64,000 nt of DNA from Cytobacillus citreus (GCF_018343665.1 NZ_JAGYPM010000007.1:104430-168429), one strand, 5' to 3'. Positions 28,778 through 38,703 are shown, numbered from the stretch's first letter. Numbers and translations: made by a program. Notes: generated by a model from the sequence alone, not told the origin.

Positions 28778-28920
28778 TTTGTAGCCTCCTTTGAAATATT
28801 TCTTATATCTTCTTTATCTCTTTGTTTGGTATTACAAAACACTGTTTCATTCTATCGTTAAAAAAAGGGTAACATAATCAATCTTATATTTCAATAATAT
28901 TCAAAAAATTAATAAAACAA

Positions 28921-30378
28921 TTATGACTTCAATAATGCATCCTTTATTTCTTTCTTTATTTCAACGCATCTTCCTGGTGTCGGAAATAGCTTCCCTGCAT
29001 TTAATAGATTATGAGGATTGAAGACTTCACGTATATTTGTCTGTGCGATAATTTCTTCATCATTGAATACGAAACGCATTTCTTCCCTTTTCTCTATGCC
29101 AACTCCATGTTCACCTGTAATCGTTCCACCTACATCTGCACATACCTTTAAACACGCACTTCCTGCTTCAAGTGCCTTTTCAATTTCACCTTGCTTCCTG
29201 GCATCAAAAAGGACTAGCGGGTGGAGATTGCCATCTCCAGCATGAAAAATATTTGCAATTCTTAACCCTGATTCCTCACTGATTTGCTTAATTCTTTCCA
29301 ATACTTCTGGGAGCGTACTCCTAGGTATGACACCGTCTTGAACTAAATAATCAGGTGATATCGCACCCATTGCTCCAAAGCCCGTTTTTCGATTAGCCCA
29401 CCATTGTTCTCTTTCATGTTCATCCTTTGCAGCACGAACTTTGCGTACATGGCACTTCCTGCATACTTCAAGTATTTGATTGATTTGTTCATCAATACCA
29501 GCAGCAATTCCATCTACCTCAATAAGCAAAACGGCTTCAATATCTTTTGGATGTCCAACCGGAAAGGCTGCCGCTTCCACTCCTTCAATCGCAACCTTAT
29601 CCATCATTTCTAGGGCTGCAGGTACAATACCAGAAGAAATAATTTCAGAAACAGCCCTGCTTCCTTCCTCAACTTTATCAAAATACGCAAGAACTGTTTG
29701 TTTTCCTTCAGGATTCTTTAATATTCGGACTGTTATCTTTGTTACGATTCCTAACGTACCCTCTGATCCTGTTAATAAACCAAGGAGGTCATAGCCTGGC
29801 TCATCTAGTATCCCATTTTTCCCAATTTCAATGATGTCACCATTTGGCAAAACGACCTCAAGACCGAGAATATGGTTGGTCGTAACACCATATTTTAAAC
29901 AGTGTGCACCACCAGCATTTTCGGCAACATTTCCACCTATTGTACAGCAATACTGGCTTGAAGGATCTGGTGCATAATAATAGCCTTTATCAGAAATAGC
30001 ATTTGTCAATTTTAAATTCACAAAACCAGGTTCTACTACCGCTCTTCTGTTTTCAAAGTCAACGCTTATTAAACGCTTCATGCGTACAAGGCTAATAATC
30101 ACTTCACCATTTATCGGGATTGCCCCACCGCTCAAACCTGTTCCTGCACCGCGTGCAAGAAATGGCAGTTTATTTTCGGAACAATATTTAACGATCTGCG
30201 CGACTTCATTTGTATCATTTGGAAAGACCACAGCTTTGGGTAAATGATTATGAAGCGTAAAGCCATCGCAATCATAAGCGATTAAGTCTTCTTTGTTATA
30301 AAGAATGGAACGTGTACCGCCAACTATTTCTGCTAATTTTTGTATGTGTCCGTCATTTGATTTTATCTTCACTTTCAA
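28921..30378 (-). CDS. glcD: glycolate oxidase FAD subunit GlcD
   Basis: About 485 residues. The FAD-binding type 4 domain (LARGAGTGLSGGAIP; PDPSSQYCCTIGGNVAENAGG) is followed by the FAD-linked oxidase C-terminal domain, with IFHAGDGNLHPL and TGEHGVGIEKREEM holding the substrate-side histidines. TTG 30378 is the most likely start, 10 nt after GGAGG at the end of glcF; a TTG at 30423 would overlap glcF by 40 nt. It oxidises glycolate to glyoxylate and passes electrons to GlcF. D-lactate is a possible alternative substrate. Confidence 0.92.
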   Translation of the reverse strand: MKVKIKSNDGHIQKLAEIVGGTRSILYNKEDLIAYDCDGFTLHNHLPKAVVFPNDTNEVAQIVKYCSENKLPFLARGAGTGLSGGAIPINGEVIISLVRMKRLISVDFENRRAVVEPGFVNLKLTNAISDKGYYYAPDPSSQYCCTIGGNVAENAGGAHCLKYGVTTNHILGLEVVLPNGDIIEIGKNGILDEPGYDLLGLLTGSEGTLGIVTKITVRILKNPEGKQTVLAYFDKVEEGSRAVSEIISSGIVPAALEMMDKVAIEGVEAAAFPVGHPKDIEAVLLIEVDGIAAGIDEQINQILEVCRKCHVRKVRAAKDEHEREQWWANRKTGFGAMGAISPDYLVQDGVIPRSTLPEVLERIKQISEESGLRIANIFHAGDGNLHPLVLFDARKQGEIEKALEAGSACLKVCADVGGTITGEHGVGIEKREEMRFVFNDEEIIAQTNIREVFNPHNLLNAGKLFPTPGRCVEIKKEIKDALLKS

Positions 30379-30383
30379 TTTAC

Positions 30384-31736
30384 TTAACCCTCCCTGACTT
30401 CCGACTCTTTTTGATAGGCCCAATCAAGAAGCTGGACAGTATGAACAATCCTTTGATTTCTTCCATATTTTTGTACGCCTATTGCCATTTGTAGCATACA
30501 TCCTGGATTCCCCATTGAAATCATATCAACATCCTCTGGCACATTCTCCATTTTACTTTGAAGAACGGCTTGAGCCATTTCTGGATTCGTTATATTATAT
30601 ATTCCCGCACTTCCACAGCAGCGATCTGCATTCGGCATGTGAACCATTTCCACGCCAGGAATATCAAGTAATATTTCACGGGGCTCTATACGCACTCCTT
30701 GACCGTGTGAAAGATGACAGGCATCATGGTAGGTAATTCTTGTTTTTAGTTCAGCTTTTGGTTTCTCATAACCTGTTTCATGGAGATGTTTTGATATATC
30801 AACAACCTTGTTGGAAAATATCTCTGCTCTTTCAAGCCACTCTTGTTCATTACGAAATAATTGTGCGTATTCCTTCATCATACAACCACAGCCAGCAGCA
30901 TTAACAATTACCGTTTCAAAGTTTTCAAATGCTTGAATATTTTGCTTTGCAAGCTTTCTACCCATTTCACGATCCCCTGCATGCACATGTAAAGCCCCAC
31001 AGCATGTTTGCCCCTCTGGTATCCTTACATCATTTCCATTCCTTGTTAACACATTTATAGTCGATTCATTAATATCACTGAACATGACATCCATAATACA
31101 GCCTGTTAACATGGCGACTTCCCGCTTGGTTTCTCCTCGCGCCTTGATCACCTGTTGATCTTTATACTTTTTGCGCATAGATGTTTTTACTTCTGGCATA
31201 ATTCCTTCCATTTCAACCAGGTGCTCGGGCATAACATGAATAAGCTTAGTTTTCCTTACTACCTTCTGCAATCCGCTCTTTTGGTAAAATTCCAACAATC
31301 CGCCTAGAGATTGTAAACGCGAAGGATGTGGAAATAGCCAATGCAAGAAAAATTTGCTTAGACTTCCCTGCCATCCTTTAAGCGGGATGGCCTGACGGAT
31401 TTGTCCCCTCGCCTCTTCAATCAGTCCGCCAACATCAACGTCTGCAGGACAAGCTGTCGTACAAGCACGACAATCTAAGCAAGCAAATACAGGATCCATG
31501 AATTGTTCATTTACTTCAAGCTTACCCTCAGCTACTGCTTTAATTAAGTAAACTCGCCCTCGTGGAGAATGCTGCTCTTGACCAGTTTGTTCATATGTTG
31601 GACATGATTCCAAACACATGCCACAGTGAACACAATCAGCCCATTTATTCTCATCAGGCAGCTCTTTCCATAAATAATTTCCCAGTCTGGTTTGACAAGG
31701 CCGGCTTTCGCTAAATTCTGTTCCTGTAACACTCAA
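30384..31736 (-). CDS. glcF: glycolate oxidase iron-sulfur subunit GlcF
   Basis: A 450-residue protein. The N-terminus carries two [4Fe-4S] motifs, CVHCGMCLESCP and CLDCRACTTACP. Two cysteine-rich CCG domains follow (TCCGALHVHAGD and DRCCGSAGIYN, near residues 245 and 385), as in heterodisulfide reductase-type subunits. It shuttles electrons from GlcD/GlcE to the membrane quinone pool. Translation begins at TTG 31736 with GGAGG 9 nt upstream, immediately after glcE. Both ends are tightly packed in the glc operon. Confidence 0.92.
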   Translation of the reverse strand: MSVTGTEFSESRPCQTRLGNYLWKELPDENKWADCVHCGMCLESCPTYEQTGQEQHSPRGRVYLIKAVAEGKLEVNEQFMDPVFACLDCRACTTACPADVDVGGLIEEARGQIRQAIPLKGWQGSLSKFFLHWLFPHPSRLQSLGGLLEFYQKSGLQKVVRKTKLIHVMPEHLVEMEGIMPEVKTSMRKKYKDQQVIKARGETKREVAMLTGCIMDVMFSDINESTINVLTRNGNDVRIPEGQTCCGALHVHAGDREMGRKLAKQNIQAFENFETVIVNAAGCGCMMKEYAQLFRNEQEWLERAEIFSNKVVDISKHLHETGYEKPKAELKTRITYHDACHLSHGQGVRIEPREILLDIPGVEMVHMPNADRCCGSAGIYNITNPEMAQAVLQSKMENVPEDVDMISMGNPGCMLQMAIGVQKYGRNQRIVHTVQLLDWAYQKESEVREG

Positions 31737-31738
31737 CC

Positions 31739-33064
31739 TTATATCCCTCCTACAAAACGGCTCGGGTTCAAAATTCTATTAGGATCTATCTTTGATTTAA
31801 TACCTTCCAGCAAGAAAAAATGGGGCGGTTTTTCTCCCCATACATTTATGTCCTTGCGTATGGTAAATGGCAAATGTTTCACAATCACATAGCCTTCTAA
31901 TCCCAGCACAATTTTTCTAATTTTTTCAATTGCGGATAGGATATCTTCTTTTGCTCCTGTAATAATCAACTGACATAGGCCGTGACCTAAACCGCCATGT
32001 GCTTCAATTTTAATATTATTTACATCTTGAAGTAAGTCAGCCTTCTTTATGACCTTCAAAACATCAAAATTCACGACACCAATTTTTAATGCCGCAATCG
32101 TTTCAGCATTATTCCCAGAACTTGTGCTAGCTGGAGTAATCTGATAGAACTTTTCCCAAAAGACTTGAGCATCCTCCTTTGAAAGAATATTACACACTGT
32201 ATTTGCTGGCATAATATCCTTTAAGAGCTTTATTTGATAATGAACTGAGCTTTCCACATCCTCAAAACTAACGGCTAATATATAATCATTTCGATGGAAG
32301 AGCCTATCTGATAATGAAGGACTTAGCAATTCCATGCAAACCGGCTCGAGTACAGAATCTAGAACCTTTTTTGCACATAATTTGATGTTATCCATGTTTC
32401 CTTCTGGAAAAGATAGGAGAACAAGAGATTCATACTTGGCAAGTGGACGAAGCTTAAACGTCACTTCAGATATCACACCGAGTGTGCCCATGGAACCGAT
32501 GAAGAGCTTGTTCATATCATAGCCAGCAACATTTTTTACTACCTTTCCTCCAGTACGAATGACTGAGCCATCAGGATACAAAATACGTAGGCCAATGACT
32601 GAATCTCTGCTTGAACCATATTTAAATCTTTTTGGACCGCTATCATTTGCACCGAGAATCCCCCCAATTGTTGCTTCAAATGGATTAAACGGGTCAAGGG
32701 CAATCCTTTGATTTGTATCATCCAAATAATCTTGAATCTCCTGAAAAGTCGTCCCTGCTTTAACGGTTAGCGTCATGTCACCAACCGTATGCTCTACCAC
32801 TCCTTTATAATCTTCTAAGGACAGTAATATATCACTTGTTTCATTTAAACCTCCGAATCCTCTTTTTGTGCCTCTCCCCATAATTGAAATGGTTAATTTA
32901 TGATCAGTTGCATACTTTAACACTAATGAGATGCCTTCTTCTGTTTTAGGATATACATTCACAATGCCACTATTTCCTAACGAATGGTTTGAACCATTTT
33001 CTACACGTAAATTCCTTTCTGCTAAATACGAAGTTAAATCATTTAATAGTTCTAAAGTATTCAT
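31739..33064 (-). CDS. glcE: glycolate oxidase FAD-binding subunit GlcE
   Basis: About 441 residues with one FAD-binding type 4 domain (TISIMGRGTKRGFGG; DPFNPFEATIGGILGANDSGPKR region) and a shorter C-terminal part than GlcD, as in GlcE. It starts at ATG 33064 with GGGGAG 6 nt upstream; a frame from 33100 would run through the operator-like palindrome. It is the first gene of the operon and therefore lies next to its control region. It assembles with GlcD and GlcF into the glycolate oxidase complex. Confidence 0.9.
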   Translation of the reverse strand: MNTLELLNDLTSYLAERNLRVENGSNHSLGNSGIVNVYPKTEEGISLVLKYATDHKLTISIMGRGTKRGFGGLNETSDILLSLEDYKGVVEHTVGDMTLTVKAGTTFQEIQDYLDDTNQRIALDPFNPFEATIGGILGANDSGPKRFKYGSSRDSVIGLRILYPDGSVIRTGGKVVKNVAGYDMNKLFIGSMGTLGVISEVTFKLRPLAKYESLVLLSFPEGNMDNIKLCAKKVLDSVLEPVCMELLSPSLSDRLFHRNDYILAVSFEDVESSVHYQIKLLKDIMPANTVCNILSKEDAQVFWEKFYQITPASTSSGNNAETIAALKIGVVNFDVLKVIKKADLLQDVNNIKIEAHGGLGHGLCQLIITGAKEDILSAIEKIRKIVLGLEGYVIVKHLPFTIRKDINVWGEKPPHFFLLEGIKSKIDPNRILNPSRFVGGI

Positions 33065-33078
33065 AACCAGCTCCCCTT

Positions 33079-33101
33079 GATGTTTCTTATTAAGAAACAT
33101 C
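33079..33101 (-). promoter_or_regulatory. palindrome before glcE, candidate IclR operator
   Basis: GATGTTTCTT - ATT - AAGAAACATC is a perfect 10-3-10 inverted repeat ending 15 nt upstream of the glcE start. IclR-family regulators bind palindromes of comparable length, and an IclR gene lies in the same cluster. No second equally good copy was found before the permease or malate synthase genes. An mRNA hairpin is the alternative. Confidence 0.55.
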
Positions 33102-33231
33102 GTTTTTAATATTTCGCAATCCTAATCCCTTCTATTATTAATTATTAAACCACTCCAACAATGAAACTTCAATTAATATTTAGAATTTATGAAAAAATCA
33201 AAATTATTAGATAAAATTATAAATAAAAAAA

Positions 33232-33256
33232 CTGACCACAGAATTTTTGTGGCCAG
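33232..33256 (-). terminator. terminator of the cwlO-like gene
   Basis: CTGACCACA (33232-33240) pairs with TGTGGCCAG (33248-33256), one G-T pair, followed on the minus strand by TTTTTTT. It insulates the downstream glc operon from cwlO. Confidence 0.85.
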
Positions 33257-33374
33257 CTGTATAATAGAATAACTTAGCGTTCTCAACGTCCTTCAGGAAA
33301 ACACCATGATTTTCATATGTGTTCTTCCTAGCAGTGAGTATATTTAAACTTCATACGATAAGTTTCTAATTTAT

Positions 33375-34712
<1,338 letters not shown>

Positions 34713-35295
34713 TCCATTTCCTACCTTCCGAATGTGAATAGATCTAGATGATCTTTGGCATATTTATCTCGAATAAACTTTTCTGTCTTAAGTTATGATT
34801 ATGTATATAGAAACACTTTATCTAGTTTCCTTCAACGAGAATTATAACATCCTAATTTAACAGGACTATTTTAGTTATATTACAAAAGCATTTCAATTAG
34901 TTCCATCCACTTCCAATTTCACAATAAAAATACATAATCGGAATTTTTCAGACAAGTTAATCATGATCTCTCTCAAAAGTGAATAATATTTACACAGCAA
35001 AAATTGATAAGGCATGTATAAACTTCACTATAAAACGCAGATATTATACGCTAAGTCGATTTCAACCTAAAAAAGCCGTTTCCTCTGTACGATAAGGAAT
35101 CGACTTTTTTAATTTATTATGTTGGATTCGGAACAAAAACGCTAATTTCATACATTTTTTTAGAAAGGGGCCCTAAGCAAAAAAAGCATATTTTGTAAGT
35201 TAAGATAATTTAAAAAGAAAAACAGCCAGTTTAAGCATAAAATAATTGGCAGTTTAATGTTAACTTATTTAAATATCGACGGACATGATTATCCT
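34713..35295. other. long intergenic region upstream of the cwlO-like gene
   Basis: No gene is supported. Near 34840 the minus strand has TTATAAT, a likely -10 for cwlO, which implies a leader of roughly 130 nt. At 35052-35112 AAGTCGATT and AATCGACTT flank an inner TTCCT/AGGAA pair and are followed by TTTTTT on the plus strand, a terminator-like structure that could serve either direction. No known riboswitch was recognised. Confidence 0.45.
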
Positions 35296-35397
35296 TTAAA
35301 TGCTAACCTCTATTGCTGTTGTATAAATTGGTTTATTTACTAGGCTCTTAATAGTAATTTCTTGATTATTATTAAAGTATTCTTCCCATGTTTTCAT
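35296..35397 (-). CDS. small open frame of 33 residues downstream of the MFS pump
   Basis: GAAGGAG precedes ATG 35397 by 6 nt. The 33-codon frame begins MKTWEEYFNNNQEITIKS and ends at TAA 35296. It starts 22 nt after the MFS stop, so it would be the last gene of the pump operon. It resembles no family I know and may be the front part of a truncated gene. The strong ribosome-binding site is the main support. Confidence 0.4.
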   Translation of the reverse strand: MKTWEEYFNNNQEITIKSLVNKPIYTTAIEVSI

Positions 35398-35418
35398 AAA
35401 CAACTCCTTCTGAAAACG

Positions 35419-36795
35419 TCATATTTTTATTTTGCTTTTTTCTTTTGATCTCGCAAGCTGAAAATAGGAAAACAGCAGAATACCTATAAGCAAAGCAATA
35501 AGAACTAAATATATATTGCTATAAATGGAACCATTAGGAGTAACATTTAATGGATTCCAAAGCACATTAGAGCCAAGATCAACCAACTTACCATAAACAC
35601 CTGAAGCAACCCCTCCTGCTATGAAATTCACCATAGAGAATAGTCCCATCCCAACTCCTTGCTGTTCCTTTTTTAAAGTTATGGAAACTGAATTTGACAA
35701 AGCTATCATTATAAAGGTTTGCCCTACATTACCGAAGATCAAAAAGATAGCAATAAGTACAGGGGATACTCCAGTAAAGGTTGATAGCAAAATAAAACAT
35801 GCCAATAGCAATCCAGATGCAACAAAAAATAAATACGAATTTCCTCTAAAGTCTGCTAGCTTACCACCCATTCTTCCAAGAACTGCTGAAGCTACTGCAG
35901 CAGGAACCATTGCAAAACCTACCCAGCCAGGCTGCAACTGTTGTACTTGAGCCAAAAGCAAGGGACTTAAAAACTGAAGGGAAAAACCAATTCCACTTAT
36001 AAGAAAAGCGATTAATAGACCTAAGGTATAGTTATTATTCTTAAAGAGTTCCGGTTGAACAAACGGTTCAGAAACGGAACGAATTCGTATTAGGAAAAGT
36101 ACTAGGGCAAGCAATCCGAAAATAGAAAACAACCACGATTCATTTGTAATCCCCAGAAGTAGAAAGGTTATTGTAGTAGCTAGTAAAATACCTCCTATCC
36201 AATCAAATTGTCCTGACCGCTGACCCTCTTCATTCTGTAAATATTGACGGTAAAAAGGTAACGTGAGTAAGCTAAAGAGAGGGATACAAAATAACCAGCG
36301 CCAATTTGCAACACTTACAATTAATGCTGAAATGACTGGACCTAGGGCACTCCCTATAGCCAATCCTACAAACACCGTACCCATGGCAGAACCTCTCTGC
36401 TCAGGAGGAAAATAACGTAATGGGATAAGCATAGCCGTTGCTGGAATAGCAGCAGCACCTACTGACTGCAAGCACCTTGCAACAAGAACCATCCAGAATG
36501 TGTTGGAAGCGAGACCAATTAATGAACCAAAAGCAAAAAATAGTAATCCAATAGTTAGCAAATTTTTAAGCTGGAAACGATCAGCGAGTTTCCCATAAAT
36601 AACCGTCCCTATCCCATAAATCAAGGAATACGATGAAGTAACCCAGCTTACTTGTGAGGTGGTAAGCTCAAACTCTTTACTGATCTCTGGCAGTACAAAG
36701 TTAAACATCAATACACTCATCGATGAAATGACAAGTGTGAACATTAGTACACGGATTAATTTCTTGCCTGCGTGCATCTGAATATTTTTTTCCAT
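35419..36795 (-). CDS. MFS drug efflux transporter, DHA2-like
   Basis: About 458 residues and 13-14 membrane spans. The loop GKLADRFQLKNLLTIGLL after spans 1-2 is the MFS motif A, and ARCLQSVGAAAIPATAML and GSALGPVISALIV resemble the DHA motifs. ATG 36795 (MEKNIQMHAGKK) has GGAG 4 nt upstream. The longer frame from 36954 would run across an operator. It is likely a proton-driven multidrug exporter. A TetR-type operator half-way between it and the reductase gene suggests its own regulated promoter within a three-gene resistance locus. Confidence 0.87.
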   Translation of the reverse strand: MEKNIQMHAGKKLIRVLMFTLVISSMSVLMFNFVLPEISKEFELTTSQVSWVTSSYSLIYGIGTVIYGKLADRFQLKNLLTIGLLFFAFGSLIGLASNTFWMVLVARCLQSVGAAAIPATAMLIPLRYFPPEQRGSAMGTVFVGLAIGSALGPVISALIVSVANWRWLFCIPLFSLLTLPFYRQYLQNEEGQRSGQFDWIGGILLATTITFLLLGITNESWLFSIFGLLALVLFLIRIRSVSEPFVQPELFKNNNYTLGLLIAFLISGIGFSLQFLSPLLLAQVQQLQPGWVGFAMVPAAVASAVLGRMGGKLADFRGNSYLFFVASGLLLACFILLSTFTGVSPVLIAIFLIFGNVGQTFIMIALSNSVSITLKKEQQGVGMGLFSMVNFIAGGVASGVYGKLVDLGSNVLWNPLNVTPNGSIYSNIYLVLIALLIGILLFSYFQLARSKEKSKIKI

Positions 36796-36866
36796 TAAAC
36801 TCCACCCCTTGAACCATGATTCCAATATGGGAGCCGTACAGTGCTTTTTTAGAAGGAAAGCTAAGA

Positions 36867-36888
36867 CCAAACGGATGGTACCGTTTGG
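36867..36888 (-). promoter_or_regulatory. hairpin in the leader of the MFS gene
   Basis: CCAAACGG and CCGTTTGG form a perfect 8-bp stem with a 6-nt loop, adjacent to the operator at 36896. There is no T-run, so it is more likely a regulatory hairpin or second protein site than a terminator. Confidence 0.4.
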
Positions 36889-36895
36889 ACGGGGT

Positions 36896-36907
36896 GTCAG
36901 CACTGAC
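36896..36907 (-). promoter_or_regulatory. TetR-type operator copy A (before the MFS gene)
   Basis: GTCAGCACTGAC, one mismatch from the perfect palindrome GTCAGTACTGAC found before tetR. All three copies share the wider context TGTCRGYACTGACTG. Confidence 0.8.
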
Positions 36908-36960
36908 TGACCAAATTTCATTAAAAACCCTGGGAAGTTTAAGAAACAAATCAATCAAAT

Positions 36961-37503
36961 CTATCGTAAATTTTTTAATGCACCACTCCATGCAATTGTT
37001 TGATCTAACATAGCATTGACATTAATAAGGTGTAAATCAGCCGGCTTAAATGTTGTAAAATTTTTAAAATCTGTAAATATTGATAATGTTGGATGTACGC
37101 GAACGTCTGCAACTAGTAATTCGCCTAAGATTCCACGCAAATGTTCAGCTGCACGAGCCCCACCAGTTGAACCATAACTTACGATACCCGCTGCCTTGTT
37201 GTTCCATTCATCTCGAACGGAATCAAGTGCATTTTTTAACGAACCTGTAATACTATGATTATATTCTTGTACAATAAACACGAATCCATCTAAACTTGAA
37301 ATTTTTTCAGACCAAGCAATTAATCCAAACTCTTTACCAGTACCTTCACCAAAAAATGGTAATTTAAATTCTGCTATATCCACAATTTCATAATTTGCAT
37401 CTCCTCGTTTATCAGCAATTTCTTTCACCCATTTTCCAACTTGTGGACTTACACGTCCCTGACGTGTACTCCCTAAAATAATGCCAATGTTTAATTTTTC
37501 CAT
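36961..37503 (-). CDS. NAD(P)H-dependent FMN reductase
   Basis: A 180-residue flavodoxin-fold protein. The FMN phosphate loop GSTRQGRVSPQVG lies at residues 11-23, VQEYNHSITGSLKNALDSV contacts the flavin, and SYGSTGGARA is the third loop. Such enzymes reduce FMN, quinones, azo compounds or chromate with NAD(P)H. AGGAGG lies 7-8 nt before ATG 37503. It is flanked by a TetR gene and an MFS pump that share its operator motif, so it is probably induced by a toxic electrophile or quinone and works with export. Confidence 0.9.
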   Translation of the reverse strand: MEKLNIGIILGSTRQGRVSPQVGKWVKEIADKRGDANYEIVDIAEFKLPFFGEGTGKEFGLIAWSEKISSLDGFVFIVQEYNHSITGSLKNALDSVRDEWNNKAAGIVSYGSTGGARAAEHLRGILGELLVADVRVHPTLSIFTDFKNFTTFKPADLHLINVNAMLDQTIAWSGALKNLR

Positions 37504-37585
37504 TATTTATTCCTCCTGTATTGTATTAAATGAAAAAGCAAAGTTACCATTTCATTTGTGTATTCAATGAAATTTATTAGTGGGT

Positions 37586-37597
37586 GTCGGTACTGAC
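37586..37597 (-). promoter_or_regulatory. TetR-type operator copy B (before the FMN reductase)
   Basis: GTCGGTACTGAC, one mismatch from the palindrome GTCAGTACTGAC, about 83 nt upstream of the reductase start and just after the tetR stop. Confidence 0.8.
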
Positions 37598-37619
37598 TGA
37601 ACCCTCCCTTTTTAAAATA

Positions 37620-38171
37620 CTAGGGAGCTAAAGCCCTAGTAAATGTTTGCACACTCTCTATTATAAATGTGTCTAAAGACACGTTAAGAAAGTTATCATG
37701 GGAATCCAAATTGTTCATAAAGGCTCCGTAATTCATCATCATGAATGATAATGCCTGTACCTTAGGGTCTGTTCGAATCAGCTTTCCTTTTTCGTACATA
37801 GCTTTAAAATAATTGATCAGAATATCCATTAACTGTCGAGGGTGTTTTTGCGTTCTTTCTCTAAACCCGGGTAAATTACCTTCCTCTTTAATGCTGATCA
37901 TAATCATTTTCCTGTTACGATTCATAATATCATGGTATGTTCGACTAATAAGAAGTAAATCCGTTTGCAAATCCCATACGATTTTCTCGTTAAAAAGTTT
38001 TGTAAACTCTTCTGCATAATGAAAACGATCAAATGCCTTTTCAAGAAGGTTTTGTTTGCTTCCAAATCGGCGAAACAGCGTTTTTTCACTCAAACCTGCT
38101 GTGTTAGCGATTTCTTGGGTAGACACACCATTGTAGCCTTTCTCTGCCATTAGATCAATCGCTGCTAGCAA
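37620..38171 (-). CDS. TetR-family repressor of the pump/reductase locus
   Basis: At least 183 residues. The helix-turn-helix reads GVSTQEIANTAGLSEKTLFRRFGSKQNLL (residues 15-43). The C-terminal ligand domain is helical. The listed start is a TTG at 38171 with no ribosome-binding site. The frame is open up to a TGA at about 38219, and GAGGGAG lies 7 nt before an ATT at 38204, which would give about 11 more residues typical of TetR N-termini. No in-frame ATG/GTG exists, so an unusual start is possible. A consensus promoter and operator lie directly upstream, implying autorepression. Confidence 0.88.
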   Translation of the reverse strand: MLAAIDLMAEKGYNGVSTQEIANTAGLSEKTLFRRFGSKQNLLEKAFDRFHYAEEFTKLFNEKIVWDLQTDLLLISRTYHDIMNRNRKMIMISIKEEGNLPGFRERTQKHPRQLMDILINYFKAMYEKGKLIRTDPKVQALSFMMMNYGAFMNNLDSHDNFLNVSLDTFIIESVQTFTRALAP

Positions 38172-38235
38172 CAGTTTATCATCGTTGCTTAAATTATTAT
38201 TAATACTTATACTCCCTCACCCTTCCCAATTGGTT

Positions 38236-38247
38236 GTCAGTACTGAC
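38236..38247 (-). promoter_or_regulatory. TetR-type operator copy C (tetR promoter)
   Basis: GTCAGTACTGAC is a perfect 12-bp palindrome, located just downstream of the -10 element of tetR, where a bound repressor would block transcription. Confidence 0.85.
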
Positions 38248-38259
38248 TGTCATATTTAC

Positions 38260-38288
38260 ATTATATTTTTACTGTTATAATTTGTCAA
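38260..38288 (-). promoter_or_regulatory. consensus sigma-A promoter of tetR
   Basis: Minus-strand TTGACA (38288-38283), exactly 17 nt, TATAAT (38265-38260). Both hexamers match the consensus perfectly. Transcription would start near 38253, with the operator at about +6 to +17. Confidence 0.85.
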
Positions 38289-38292
38289 GGGA

Positions 38293-38316
38293 ACTTTTAC
38301 TTTTAGAAGTAAAAGT
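38293..38316. repeat. 10-bp inverted repeat upstream of the tetR promoter
   Basis: ACTTTTACTT - TTAG - AAGTAAAAGT is a perfect inverted repeat 5 nt beyond the tetR -35 element. It has no T-run. It may be a second regulator site or a cruciform. Confidence 0.5.
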
Positions 38317-38389
38317 GTATTAGCGATTGCCTTTTAACATTTTATTATTAGCAAACCGCTTGTCTAATTTAATTAATGCAAAAAATTAT

Positions 38390-38650
38390 AGTGTCGAATT
38401 AGATTTCGACAGTGAGAAATATTTCTAAACCTTGAAGTGGTGAGACTCCCCTTCAAGGCATAGAAGGAGAACCAAGGAGCACATTGTAAGTACTATCAAA
38501 ATGGCAATTGGCAAACCAATAGCCAATTACTATTCACACTGTTACAAGTAACCAATGACCAACTATGGCAATGGATGGTTGATGACCAAAATTCGTTATA
38601 TTAAAATCTCCTTCTGTGAACCCCTAGCCAGTAATGGCTGGGGTTTTTAT
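38390..38650 (+). ncRNA. unassigned structured non-coding region ending in a terminator
   Basis: No open frame. On the plus strand: hairpin TGTCGAA/TTCGACA (about 38392-38412); hairpin CCTTGAAG/CTTCAAGG (38430-38458); AGAAGGAGA (38462-38470) complementary to TCTCCTTCT (38607-38615), closing a domain. That domain contains AATTGGC/GCCAATT, GTTAC-AA-GTAAC and CAACTAT/ATGGTTG hairpins. A classical terminator follows (AACCCC-TAGCCA ... TGGCTGGGG-TTTTT, about 38619-38646). The arrangement is that of a multibranched RNA of about 260 nt. It matches no RNA family I recognise, and a clear plus-strand promoter was not found. Confidence 0.5.
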
Positions 38651-38703
38651 CATTTTTTTACGGTTAGGACCTCTCACCTTTTCGTTTTTGATTTATGTAG
38701 TTA

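Noticed and set aside
34713..34860. WalR binding site or c-di-AMP riboswitch upstream of the cwlO-like gene
   Set aside because: TGTTAA and TGTTAT occur near the -10 but with 7 nt between them instead of the expected 5, and no riboswitch consensus was recognised.
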